Positions 1 to 5,402 of a stretch of 5,866 bases of DNA are shown here, piece after piece. The position numbers were made by a program, and so were the translations under genes. The notes beneath the pieces are model-generated. The model ran no database searches, had not been told where the DNA came from, and saw only the letters and a list, made by a program, of their open reading frames with translations. This stretch comes from DATGKD01 sp035294855 (GTDB lineage: Bacteria > Actinomycetota > Acidimicrobiia > Acidimicrobiales > UBA8190). Location of the stretch: positions 1 to 5,866 of the forward strand of contig DATGKD010000035.1 of NCBI GenBank assembly GCA_035294855.1, written 5' to 3'. The stretch's first letter is position 1. Each line of letters begins with the position of its first letter.

Positions 1-3
1 GTT

Positions 4-474
4 TCAGGTCGCGGCTTCGGACGTCACGTACCGATCGAGGCTGGCCAACGTGGCCTCCATCGTCTCGCGATTGTGCTGACCACGGTCGCCGATTCCCATG
101 ATGGTGGGGTCCATCATGACCATCCACGACGGGCGACGGTCGACAAAGCTCTCGGTGACCCGGCAGCCGTCACCTTCGGCGGCGAACTCGTACGTCCAGC
201 GCGCGATCGGAAGCGGTCCAAAGGCGACATCGAACGCGAAGCGCCGACCCCGATCTGCGGCGGCGACGGTGCACGTGGTACTCCACCGCCGCCACCCTCG
301 ACGATTGGACCCCCGGAACCGAGCCCCCACGACCGGCGCCGCCACCCCGCCGAGCCAGCGGCACGACGTCGTCTCCGGGCTCCATTCGCCCATCCGGGTG
401 ACGTCGCTGACCAAGTCGTAGACGGATTCAGGGGACGCGGCCACGCTCTTCTCGACTTTCACTGCTTCGGCCAT
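4..474 (-). CDS. SRPBCC family protein (polyketide cyclase/dehydrase-like)
   Basis: A 156-residue cytoplasmic protein with the START/SRPBCC helix-grip fold, which forms a cavity for a hydrophobic ligand; the ligand cannot be told from sequence. The N-terminus has the family opening: a beta strand (VKVEKSVAASPE) followed by VYDLVSDVTRMGEWSP at about residues 18-33. Further on are a GARFRG-type strand, an ARWTYEF strand at about residues 90-96 and a C-terminal helix with NRETMEATLASLDRY. The length is typical for the single-domain family, and the protein resembles the many mycobacterial and actinobacterial SRPBCC proteins of unknown role. The frame stays open upstream to a GTG at 570, but I chose the ATG at 474. 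It has a GAGG eight bases upstream, and the conserved domain begins directly after it, whereas the GTG lacks a clear ribosome binding site. The gene diverges from the lipase. Family assignment is firm; function is unknown. Confidence 0.85.
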   Translation of the reverse strand: MAEAVKVEKSVAASPESVYDLVSDVTRMGEWSPETTSCRWLGGVAAPVVGARFRGSNRRGWRRWSTTCTVAAADRGRRFAFDVAFGPLPIARWTYEFAAEGDGCRVTESFVDRRPSWMVMMDPTIMGIGDRGQHNRETMEATLASLDRYVTSEAAT

Positions 475-663
475 GGTTCCAGCCTCGTCGGCGCTCGTTC
501 GCGGGTCAAGATCACCGACAGCCGTCAACCACCTTGTGGAGTTCCCACGGCGCGACGTCTCGTTTGCCACGTCAGAAGAAGCGACTCGACCCTCGGTCGG
601 CGATCGCCCCCGACGCCCGCCCTCGGTTCGACACCGGAACCCTGATCTGGTGAGCTAGCGAGC
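475..663. other. Divergent intergenic region between SRPBCC and lipase genes
   Basis: This 189-bp gap must hold the promoters of two divergent genes. No convincing -35/-10 pair was found. On the minus strand a TTGACG (about 521-526) resembles a -35 box, but no TANNNT lies at a suitable distance. A short inverted repeat, GGTTC-N7-GAACC (625-641), sits just upstream of the lipase ribosome binding site. No additional gene is supported here. Confidence 0.5.
649..654 (+). promoter_or_regulatory. Ribosome binding site of the lipase gene
   Basis: GGTGAG lies nine bases before the GTG at 664 and is the only Shine-Dalgarno-like sequence near a start that puts a signal peptide at the very N-terminus. 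It therefore decides the start of the lipase gene. Confidence 0.55.
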
Positions 664-1917
664 GTGTGGCGGCACAAGGGCGGTGTCCTGTTGGTGCTCG
701 TCGCGCCCTTGCTGTTCCTGCCGGTCCTCGATCCCGCCCCCGCGGGTGCGACGCCGCCCTCTCCAGCGCAGGATCCGTTCTACAGCTACTCGGGGACGGT
801 ACCGCTGGCGAAGATCCTGCCCGGCACGGTGCTCAAGAGACGCACGGTCGACCTCTCTCTCGGAACGACGTCGACACCGGTGCCCGCCGAGCAGCTGCTG
901 TACCGGACCACCGGCCAGCAGAATCAGCCGACGGTCACGGTGACGACGGTCATCCAGCCGACGTCGGTCCATGTGGTGCCGAGGATCGTCGAGTACCTCA
1001 GCTTCTATGACGGGCTCGGGTCACAGTGCGACCCCAGCTACACGCTGTCCGGGGGAGACCCGGGAGGATCCACCAACGAGCAGCAAGCACAAGAGGAGGA
1101 GCTGCTCGTCGGTTGGTACCTGTCCCAAGGTGACATCGTCACCGTTCCCGATTTCGAGGGAACGCATCTCGACTGGATGGCCGGCCGGGAGTCGGGCTAT
1201 GGCGCGCTCGACGCCGCGCGGGCGACGGAGTCCTTCCTCGGTGTCCCGGTGTCCACGGACGTCGGCATGTCGGGCTACTCCGGGGGCGCCGTCGCCGCTG
1301 ACTGGGCGAGTGAATTGGCGCCCGGGTACGCCCCTCGCCTGCACATCGTGGGCGTGGCCGAGGGCGGCATCCCCGTCGACTATGCCCATTTGCTCAGCTA
1401 TGTCGACGGCACCGCCGTCTACTCGGCAGCGATGCCGGGAATCCTCATCGGGCTGTCGCGTGCGTACGGCGTCAACCTCACGGCGTACGTGTCGACCTAC
1501 GGACTTCAGGTCGTCCAACAGGAGGAGGCTGTCTGCATCGCGTCGGTGTTCGGCCACTACCCGGGCCTCACGCTGGCCCAGCTCATGAAACCGCCGTACG
1601 GAGACGTCGCGCACGCGGCGCCCTTCGCCGACATACTGCGCGCCCAGACCATGGGCACGGCCAGGACCCATCCGCAGGAGCCACTCCTCATGGCCGTCGG
1701 CAACGTGGACGGAAAGGGCGACGGCGTGATGCAGGCAGGTGACGTCCAGACGCTTGCGCGTCACTACTGCCACGAGGGCGTGCCCGTCGACTTCCAGGAG
1801 TACCAAGGGGCATCACACGAGGACGCGGGTGCGCTGTTCGAGCCCCAGACGGGCCCGTTCCTCCAGGCCCGCTTCGCAGGCGCGCCATTCCTCGACAACT
1901 GCTCTTCACTCGGCTGA
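664..1917 (+). CDS. Secreted lipase, LIP / Candida lipase A-like family
   Basis: A 417-residue exported alpha/beta-hydrolase, predicted to cleave carboxylic ester bonds of lipids or other acyl esters outside the cytoplasm. Residues 1-29 form a Sec signal peptide: positive start (R3, K5), hydrophobic core at about 8-22, and a probable signal peptidase I cut after AGA at 27-29. The nucleophile motif GYSGG is at 204-208 (Ser206), followed by AADWASELAPGYAP and a GVAEGG segment, a pattern characteristic of the secretory lipase (LIP) family. Likely remaining triad members are Asp353 in GDGVM and His385 in ASHEDAG. The Asp-His spacing of 32 matches the Asp334-His366 spacing I recall for Candida antarctica lipase A. 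Four cysteines (122, 291, 369, 413) would allow two disulfides, as expected for an exported enzyme. The GTG start is supported by GGTGAG upstream. A GC-rich hairpin follows the stop. The family call is strong; the true substrate (triglyceride, short-chain ester, or polymer acyl group) is unknown. Confidence 0.9.
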   Translation: MWRHKGGVLLVLVAPLLFLPVLDPAPAGATPPSPAQDPFYSYSGTVPLAKILPGTVLKRRTVDLSLGTTSTPVPAEQLLYRTTGQQNQPTVTVTTVIQPTSVHVVPRIVEYLSFYDGLGSQCDPSYTLSGGDPGGSTNEQQAQEEELLVGWYLSQGDIVTVPDFEGTHLDWMAGRESGYGALDAARATESFLGVPVSTDVGMSGYSGGAVAADWASELAPGYAPRLHIVGVAEGGIPVDYAHLLSYVDGTAVYSAAMPGILIGLSRAYGVNLTAYVSTYGLQVVQQEEAVCIASVFGHYPGLTLAQLMKPPYGDVAHAAPFADILRAQTMGTARTHPQEPLLMAVGNVDGKGDGVMQAGDVQTLARHYCHEGVPVDFQEYQGASHEDAGALFEPQTGPFLQARFAGAPFLDNCSSLG

Positions 1918-1937
1918 CTCGGCGCCGCCCGGCCGAG
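1918..1937 (+). terminator. GC-rich hairpin after the lipase stop codon
   Basis: CTCGGC (1918-1923) and GCCGAG (1932-1937) form a perfect six-base-pair stem with an eight-base loop, starting directly after the TGA. An alternative pairing (CGGCT 1911-1915 with AGCCG 1936-1940) uses partly the same bases. No T-run follows, so it is not a textbook intrinsic terminator, but U-less hairpins are common in high-GC actinobacteria. It could equally be a chance GC palindrome. Confidence 0.35.
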
Positions 1938-1946
1938 CCGTAACCC

Positions 1947-1969
1947 GGAACCAGGATGGGCACGGTTCC
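1947..1969. repeat. Inverted repeat upstream of the GH16 gene
   Basis: GGAACC (1947-1952) and GGTTCC (1964-1969) are perfect six-base inverted arms separated by eleven bases, about 95 bp before the GH16 start. The geometry would fit a dimeric regulator's operator or a transcript hairpin. Half-sites of the same sequence recur before the lipase gene. Function is not established. Confidence 0.35.
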
Positions 1970-1974
1970 ATTAC

Positions 1975-1980
1975 TAGGAT
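1975..1980 (+). promoter_or_regulatory. Possible -10 box for the GH16 gene
   Basis: TAGGAT matches the TANNNT pattern of actinobacterial housekeeping promoters and lies at the edge of the inverted repeat. Transcription would begin about 75 bases before the start codon. No good -35 hexamer sits 16-18 bases upstream, so the call is tentative. Confidence 0.25.
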
Positions 1981-2051
1981 CCAAGGTCGAGCGTGCACGA
2001 GCGCGCCCCGACGAACTCTGCCAGGCTCCCATGCAGCGGAGTCAGGTGCTC

Positions 2052-2056
2052 GGAGG
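2052..2056 (+). promoter_or_regulatory. Ribosome binding site that fixes the GH16 start
   Basis: GGAGG followed by AAAG lies seven bases before the GTG at 2064. It is the strongest Shine-Dalgarno sequence in the region and argues for the GTG rather than the in-frame ATG at 1956. Confidence 0.8.
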
Positions 2057-2063
2057 AAAGACG

Positions 2064-3170
2064 GTGAACGCCAGGGGGGGCGCCGACGCGACGGGGTGCG
2101 CGTCGGGCCGAGGGGCCGTGCCGGGGGTGGCAAGCCGCGGCAGCCGGGCGTGGCGGGGTGCTGCGATCGCGGTCGTCGGCGTGGTGATGTCCGCCGCGTT
2201 GGCCGCCAGCGCATCCGCCACGGTGCCCTCCGGAGCGTCGTCGTCGTCGCCCGCCGCCAGGGGTTCCCGACACCATCGCCATCCATGCCCCATTCCGAGG
2301 CACCACCGGCCCTCGGACCAACGCGGGCGGTCCCGGCGCCCCTGCCCTCCCTTGCCGGTGGCGACGCCAGGCGGCTCGACCTCACAAGGCTCGACGAGTC
2401 CGATGGGGGGCCCTCCCGGCCACCCCCACCGGGTCTTCGAGGACGCGTTCTCCGGGAGCGCCCTCGACGCGTCCAAATGGAACACCTACATCACGAGCCG
2501 AGCCGCCTCGGGCTCGCCCTGGAACTCCAATGGCTCCGACGGCAGTGGCATGGACCAAGGGGGCTACGACGCCGAGTATTTCCAGGCGAGCCAGGTCGCC
2601 GTCGACAACGGACTGTTCCTCAGCGCCCAACGAGGATCATCGCGGCGGGGCTACAGCTGGACCTCGGGAGTGGTCTCCACCTACGGGAAGTTCGAGTTCA
2701 CCGGCGGCTACGTCCAGATCGCCGCCAAGATGCCTCCGGGCGACGGCATGTGGCCGGGGCTCTGGCTGCTTCCCGGCCCGGGCGGCTCCGGTGGCGACAA
2801 CTTCGAGGTCGATCTCTTCGAGGGCAATTACATAGGCAACGGTGCCAACCCCAACGACAACGCGGCTTGGCACCTGCACACCCCGGCCGGAACGGCGGGC
2901 GGGGTGAGCGACACCCACACGGACCTCGCCGCCGGATTCCACGTCTACGGCTTGGACTGGGTGCCCGGTCAATCGGTCACCTGGTACCTCGACGGCTCCG
3001 AGGTCGGGAGGGTCACGAGCTCCCAGGTGCCCATACCCGACGAGCCCATGGAGCTGATCCTGGACCTGCAGGTGGCGAACGCCAGCGCGTCCGGCTGGAT
3101 CACCACCGCCGACGGCTCGACGCCGAGCCCCTCCTCGATGCAGGTGGCCGAGGTCCAGGTCTACAGCTGA
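2064..3170 (+). CDS. Secreted glycoside hydrolase family 16 endo-glycanase
   Basis: A 368-residue exported enzyme predicted to cut internal beta-linkages (beta-1,3- or mixed beta-1,3/1,4-glucan, or a related polymer) with retention. Domain order: an arginine-containing N-region, a hydrophobic signal segment at about residues 33-52 with likely cleavage after ASA, an unusual linker at about 53-124, and the GH16 jelly-roll at about 125-368. The catalytic block is EVDLFE, with nucleophile Glu248, assisting Asp250 and acid/base Glu253. It is the ExDxxE form typical of laminarinase-type members. Other family signatures are FEDAFSGSALDASKW at the domain start, GMWPGLWLLP before the active site, and HVYGLDWVPGQSVTWYLDG after it. 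No carbohydrate-binding module is present. The start is the GTG with GGAGG seven bases upstream; an in-frame ATG at 1956 would add 36 residues ahead of the signal peptide. The 3' end overlaps the convergent glycosyltransferase gene by 10 bp. Next to GT4 and CE4 genes, it may trim or release the polymer made by this locus (inference). The linker may contain compensating frameshifts. Confidence 0.9.
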   Translation: MNARGGADATGCASGRGAVPGVASRGSRAWRGAAIAVVGVVMSAALAASASATVPSGASSSSPAARGSRHHRHPCPIPRHHRPSDQRGRSRRPCPPLPVATPGGSTSQGSTSPMGGPPGHPHRVFEDAFSGSALDASKWNTYITSRAASGSPWNSNGSDGSGMDQGGYDAEYFQASQVAVDNGLFLSAQRGSSRRGYSWTSGVVSTYGKFEFTGGYVQIAAKMPPGDGMWPGLWLLPGPGGSGGDNFEVDLFEGNYIGNGANPNDNAAWHLHTPAGTAGGVSDTHTDLAAGFHVYGLDWVPGQSVTWYLDGSEVGRVTSSQVPIPDEPMELILDLQVANASASGWITTADGSTPSPSSMQVAEVQVYS

Positions 3171-4387
3171 CCCGCCGACGGGGCAGGAGCAGAGGTCACC
3201 TGCGACGCGGTCGTGTGCGAGGCCCGGGGCCGATGGCGGGCCAACAGCTCGCCGTACAGGTCGACGAGGTCGTCGACACAGTCCTCCCACGTGGGCAGGC
3301 TCGGCGCCGCGCCACACGGCGCCGCCGCCACCGCGGCGACCACGCGGGCGATCTCCCCGGGCCCGGCGTCGACGGGAACGGCGGTCACCAGATCGTGCCG
3401 GGCCAGCTCCGTGAGCCCCGACGTGTCGGCCACGACCACCTTCCTGCCGAGCGCCAAGGCCTCGATGACCGCGACGGGATGCGCCTCGTAGTCGCTCAAC
3501 AGCGCCACCGCGTCGGCCGAGGCCACGAGCGCGCCGAGCCCGGCGCGGCTGTCGTGGTCGAAGGAGAGAAAGGTCACCGACTCCCCCACGCCGAGGCGCG
3601 CTGCCTGCCGGCGAAGGTGCCGCTCGTACGGGCCACGGCCCACGATGACGAGACGCGCGGCGGGAGCTGCCTCCAGCAGCGCGGGCAGCGCCGCGATCAG
3701 GCGATGGTGGCCCTTGTAGCGCTCGAGCCGTCCCACCGAGACGATGAGCGGGCTCCCCGGCACGGCGAGGACGGAGCCCGAGACCGGGAGCGGCTCCGCC
3801 CCGTTGGGAACGAGGCGGATGTGGCCGGGGTCGACACCCATGCTCCGCGAGAAATGCGCGACTTCGTACTCGCACACGGCCACGAGAGCGTCGGCGCGTC
3901 GCAGCAGCGGTCGCAGCGCCCGCCACTGGGGCCTGCGCAGCACGCCGCGCAGCCGGTTCGAGTGACCGCCGGTGTGGAACGTCAGCAAGTTCGGGATCCC
4001 AGCCCGTTGTGCAGCCGCGAGCACCATGGGCGGGAGCGCGGTGTGGACGCCCTGCACGTGAACGAGGTCATAGCCCCCCGCCGTGAGTTCGCGTACCAAG
4101 GCCGGTGACGCGTACACGTCCGCGCGCGCCGCCCAGGCGCGGAACCGCCGGACGTCGACGCCATCGTGTTCCTGCGCGGGCAAGTCTCCGCGGGGATCGG
4201 TGGTGAGGACGGTGACGTCGAGATCGCGCTCGGCCATGCGGCGCACGGTCTCCCCGACGTGGGTCTCGATGCCGCCCAGGAACGGCGCATAGCGAGCCGT
4301 CACCACCGCGATCCTGGCGCTCGCAACATCGCGCGCCGGCCGGCGGGGACGCGCCCGCACAGCCCCGGGGGCGCCCACGGCACTCAC
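3161..4387 (-). CDS. GT4-family glycosyltransferase
   Basis: A 408-residue GT-B fold enzyme that transfers a sugar from a nucleotide-activated donor, retaining anomeric configuration, probably at the cytoplasmic face of the membrane onto a lipid-linked or glycan acceptor. The N-terminal acceptor domain begins at about residue 25 (RIAVVTARYAPFLGGIETH), with the glycine-rich GGIETH loop. HTGGHS follows at about 138, and PNGAE (194-198) marks the domain junction. The donor domain has GRLERYKG (219-226) and the hallmark EX7E motif (Glu301 and Glu309 in EAHPVAVIE), followed by a G-K/R-VVV-A and GLTEL segment. The GTG start overlaps the deacetylase stop as GTGA, with GGTGGGG six bases upstream. The frame is open further upstream to 4507, but that stretch lies inside the deacetylase gene. 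Residues 1-24 are Arg/Pro/Ala-rich and poorly family-like, so a later GTG is possible. The last 24 residues are low-complexity and run into the GH16 gene. Donor and acceptor are unknown. Confidence 0.88.
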   Translation of the reverse strand: MSAVGAPGAVRARPRRPARDVASARIAVVTARYAPFLGGIETHVGETVRRMAERDLDVTVLTTDPRGDLPAQEHDGVDVRRFRAWAARADVYASPALVRELTAGGYDLVHVQGVHTALPPMVLAAAQRAGIPNLLTFHTGGHSNRLRGVLRRPQWRALRPLLRRADALVAVCEYEVAHFSRSMGVDPGHIRLVPNGAEPLPVSGSVLAVPGSPLIVSVGRLERYKGHHRLIAALPALLEAAPAARLVIVGRGPYERHLRRQAARLGVGESVTFLSFDHDSRAGLGALVASADAVALLSDYEAHPVAVIEALALGRKVVVADTSGLTELARHDLVTAVPVDAGPGEIARVVAAVAAAPCGAAPSLPTWEDCVDDLVDLYGELLARHRPRASHTTASQVTSAPAPSAGQL

Positions 4388-5289
4388 AACAGACCCCACC
4401 GCAACATCTGGGCGCGAAAGCGCAGCCGGCCCCAGTCGGCGGCGATACGACGCGGGAGGCGCAATGGGTCGGACGACGCCTCCGCCGAGCCGGGCAGGGT
4501 CGTGCACGCCGTCGAGAAGCCCGCCTGGCGCACCGCCGCCACCGTCCGGTCGTCGAAGGCGTCGGTGCCGCCGTATGGGTATGCGAAGTGATCGACGCGG
4601 CGACCGAGCCGCTGTTCGAGCTCGGCCTTGGACTCCGACACCGACAGGTGCTGCTCCTCAGCCGGCCGGTCGGCCAGGCGCGGATGATCGACGGTGTGGG
4701 CACCGATGGTGACGACGTCCTCGGCCGCCAGCTGGGCGAGCTCCACCGTCGTGAGCGAGCGGGCGTCGGGATCTGCGGCACGCGACACCGACCACGAGTC
4801 CGCGACATCGTCCAGGACACGCTCGATCTCTGCAACGGGAAGCGGCAGCAGGTGGCTGCGCACCGCCGACAGGTCCGCGCCCGTCCCGCGCGCTCCGATC
4901 GGCACTCGGACGGGGCCCGAGGAGAGCGACAGCTCCACCTCGTGGACGGCTTCGGGCCGTCGCCCGAAGATGGCGCTCATCCGGTCCCACCAGAATCCTC
5001 GATGGTCGTCGATGCGTCCGCTCGTGACATAGACGGTCATCGGCACCCCCTTGGCCTTGGCGATCGGCATGGCCTGCCACAGATTGTCGGCATAACCGTC
5101 GTCGAAGGTGACCACCACCCGGCGCCGGCGACCAGAGGTCGAGAGCTCGTCCAAGGTCGATATCTCCGCCACCTTCTGCAGTTCCTCGAGCTGGGCGGCG
5201 AAGTTGGCGGGGCTCACCGAGATGCCGAACGGGTCGTCGACACCTTCGGCGACTCGGTGGTAGCAGAGGATCACGTTTCGCCGGAACAT
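4384..5289 (-). CDS. Polysaccharide deacetylase family protein (CE4 / NodB-like)
   Basis: A 301-residue protein of the metal-dependent carbohydrate esterase 4 family, which removes N- or O-acetyl groups from glycans. TFDDG (61-65) supplies the predicted catalytic base Asp63 and metal ligand Asp64. HTVDH (198-202) supplies the metal-binding histidines, AYPYG (236-240) corresponds to the RxxPY-type motif 3, and a LPRR segment lies near the C-terminus. The opening NVILCYHRV is typical of CE4 proteins from exopolysaccharide clusters, as is the long insert between motifs 1 and 2 containing FWWD (99-102). No signal peptide or membrane helix is seen, so the protein is probably cytoplasmic and may act on lipid-linked intermediates. 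I chose the ATG at 5289 because GGAGG lies nine bases upstream; the ATG at 5304 would add five residues but has no ribosome binding site. It is the first gene of a two-gene unit, its stop overlapping the glycosyltransferase start. The substrate is unknown. Confidence 0.87.
   Translation of the reverse strand: MFRRNVILCYHRVAEGVDDPFGISVSPANFAAQLEELQKVAEISTLDELSTSGRRRRVVVTFDDGYADNLWQAMPIAKAKGVPMTVYVTSGRIDDHRGFWWDRMSAIFGRRPEAVHEVELSLSSGPVRVPIGARGTGADLSAVRSHLLPLPVAEIERVLDDVADSWSVSRAADPDARSLTTVELAQLAAEDVVTIGAHTVDHPRLADRPAEEQHLSVSESKAELEQRLGRRVDHFAYPYGGTDAFDDRTVAAVRQAGFSTACTTLPGSAEASSDPLRLPRRIAADWGRLRFRAQMLRWGLL
4394..4400 (-). promoter_or_regulatory. Ribosome binding site of the GT4 gene inside the deacetylase end
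   Basis: Read on the minus strand, GGTGGGG lies six bases before the GTG at 4387, within the last codons of the deacetylase gene. With the GTGA overlap it suggests translational coupling of the two genes. Confidence 0.55.
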
Positions 5290-5298
5290 GGCTAGGGC

Positions 5299-5303
5299 CT
5301 CCA
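5299..5303 (-). promoter_or_regulatory. Ribosome binding site that fixes the deacetylase start
   Basis: GGAGG on the minus strand, nine bases before the ATG at 5289. It lies inside the ATGGAGG formed by an alternative in-frame ATG at 5304, whose own upstream sequence has no purine-rich site. Confidence 0.7.
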
Positions 5304-5374
5304 TTCGTCGCGAACAGTGGAGAATTCGTCGTCATCGGCCGACAACTGAACGGCGTGGATGCACTGAGTTGCGC

Positions 5375-5387
5375 ACCCCATCGGGGT
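5375..5387. repeat. Short perfect hairpin before the second GT4 gene
   Basis: ACCCC (5375-5379) and GGGGT (5383-5387) pair perfectly around a three-base loop, in the 113-bp gap between divergent genes and just six bases before the GGAAG ribosome binding site at 5394-5398. It could affect translation or be an operator, or be a chance GC palindrome. No clear promoter boxes were found in the gap. Confidence 0.3.
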
Positions 5388-5402
5388 AGCGTCGGAAGTT
5401 CG

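Noticed and set aside
475..570. N-terminal extension of the SRPBCC protein from a GTG at 570
   Set aside because: No ribosome binding site for the GTG, residues outside the fold, and a better-placed ATG with GAGG at 474.
1021..1806. A 261-codon open frame antisense to the lipase
   Set aside because: It lies fully within a gene with clear catalytic motifs and has no family signature or ribosome binding site support.
1956..2063. N-terminal extension of the GH16 protein from an ATG at 1956
   Set aside because: It would place 36 charged residues ahead of an already long signal peptide, while the GTG at 2064 has a near-perfect ribosome binding site.
2238..2249. TCG trinucleotide run in the GH16 linker as a phase-variation tract
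   Set aside because: Only four units, in frame, coding for serine; length change would not shift the frame.
2637..3926. A 429-codon open frame on the minus strand over GH16 and the glycosyltransferase
   Set aside because: Low-complexity Arg/Ala/Gly composition, no recognisable motif, and it overlaps the GT4 gene on the same strand in another frame.
1739..4108. A 789-codon open frame on the plus strand running through the lipase end, GH16 and antisense to the glycosyltransferase
   Set aside because: It is Arg/Gly/Pro/His-rich without domain motifs and overlaps three well-supported genes. In high-GC DNA such long shadow frames are expected. Only its short segment over the GH16 linker is of interest.
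4588..5295. A 235-codon plus-strand open frame antisense to the deacetylase
   Set aside because: Shadow of a well-supported CE4 gene; its composition reflects the complementary codons.
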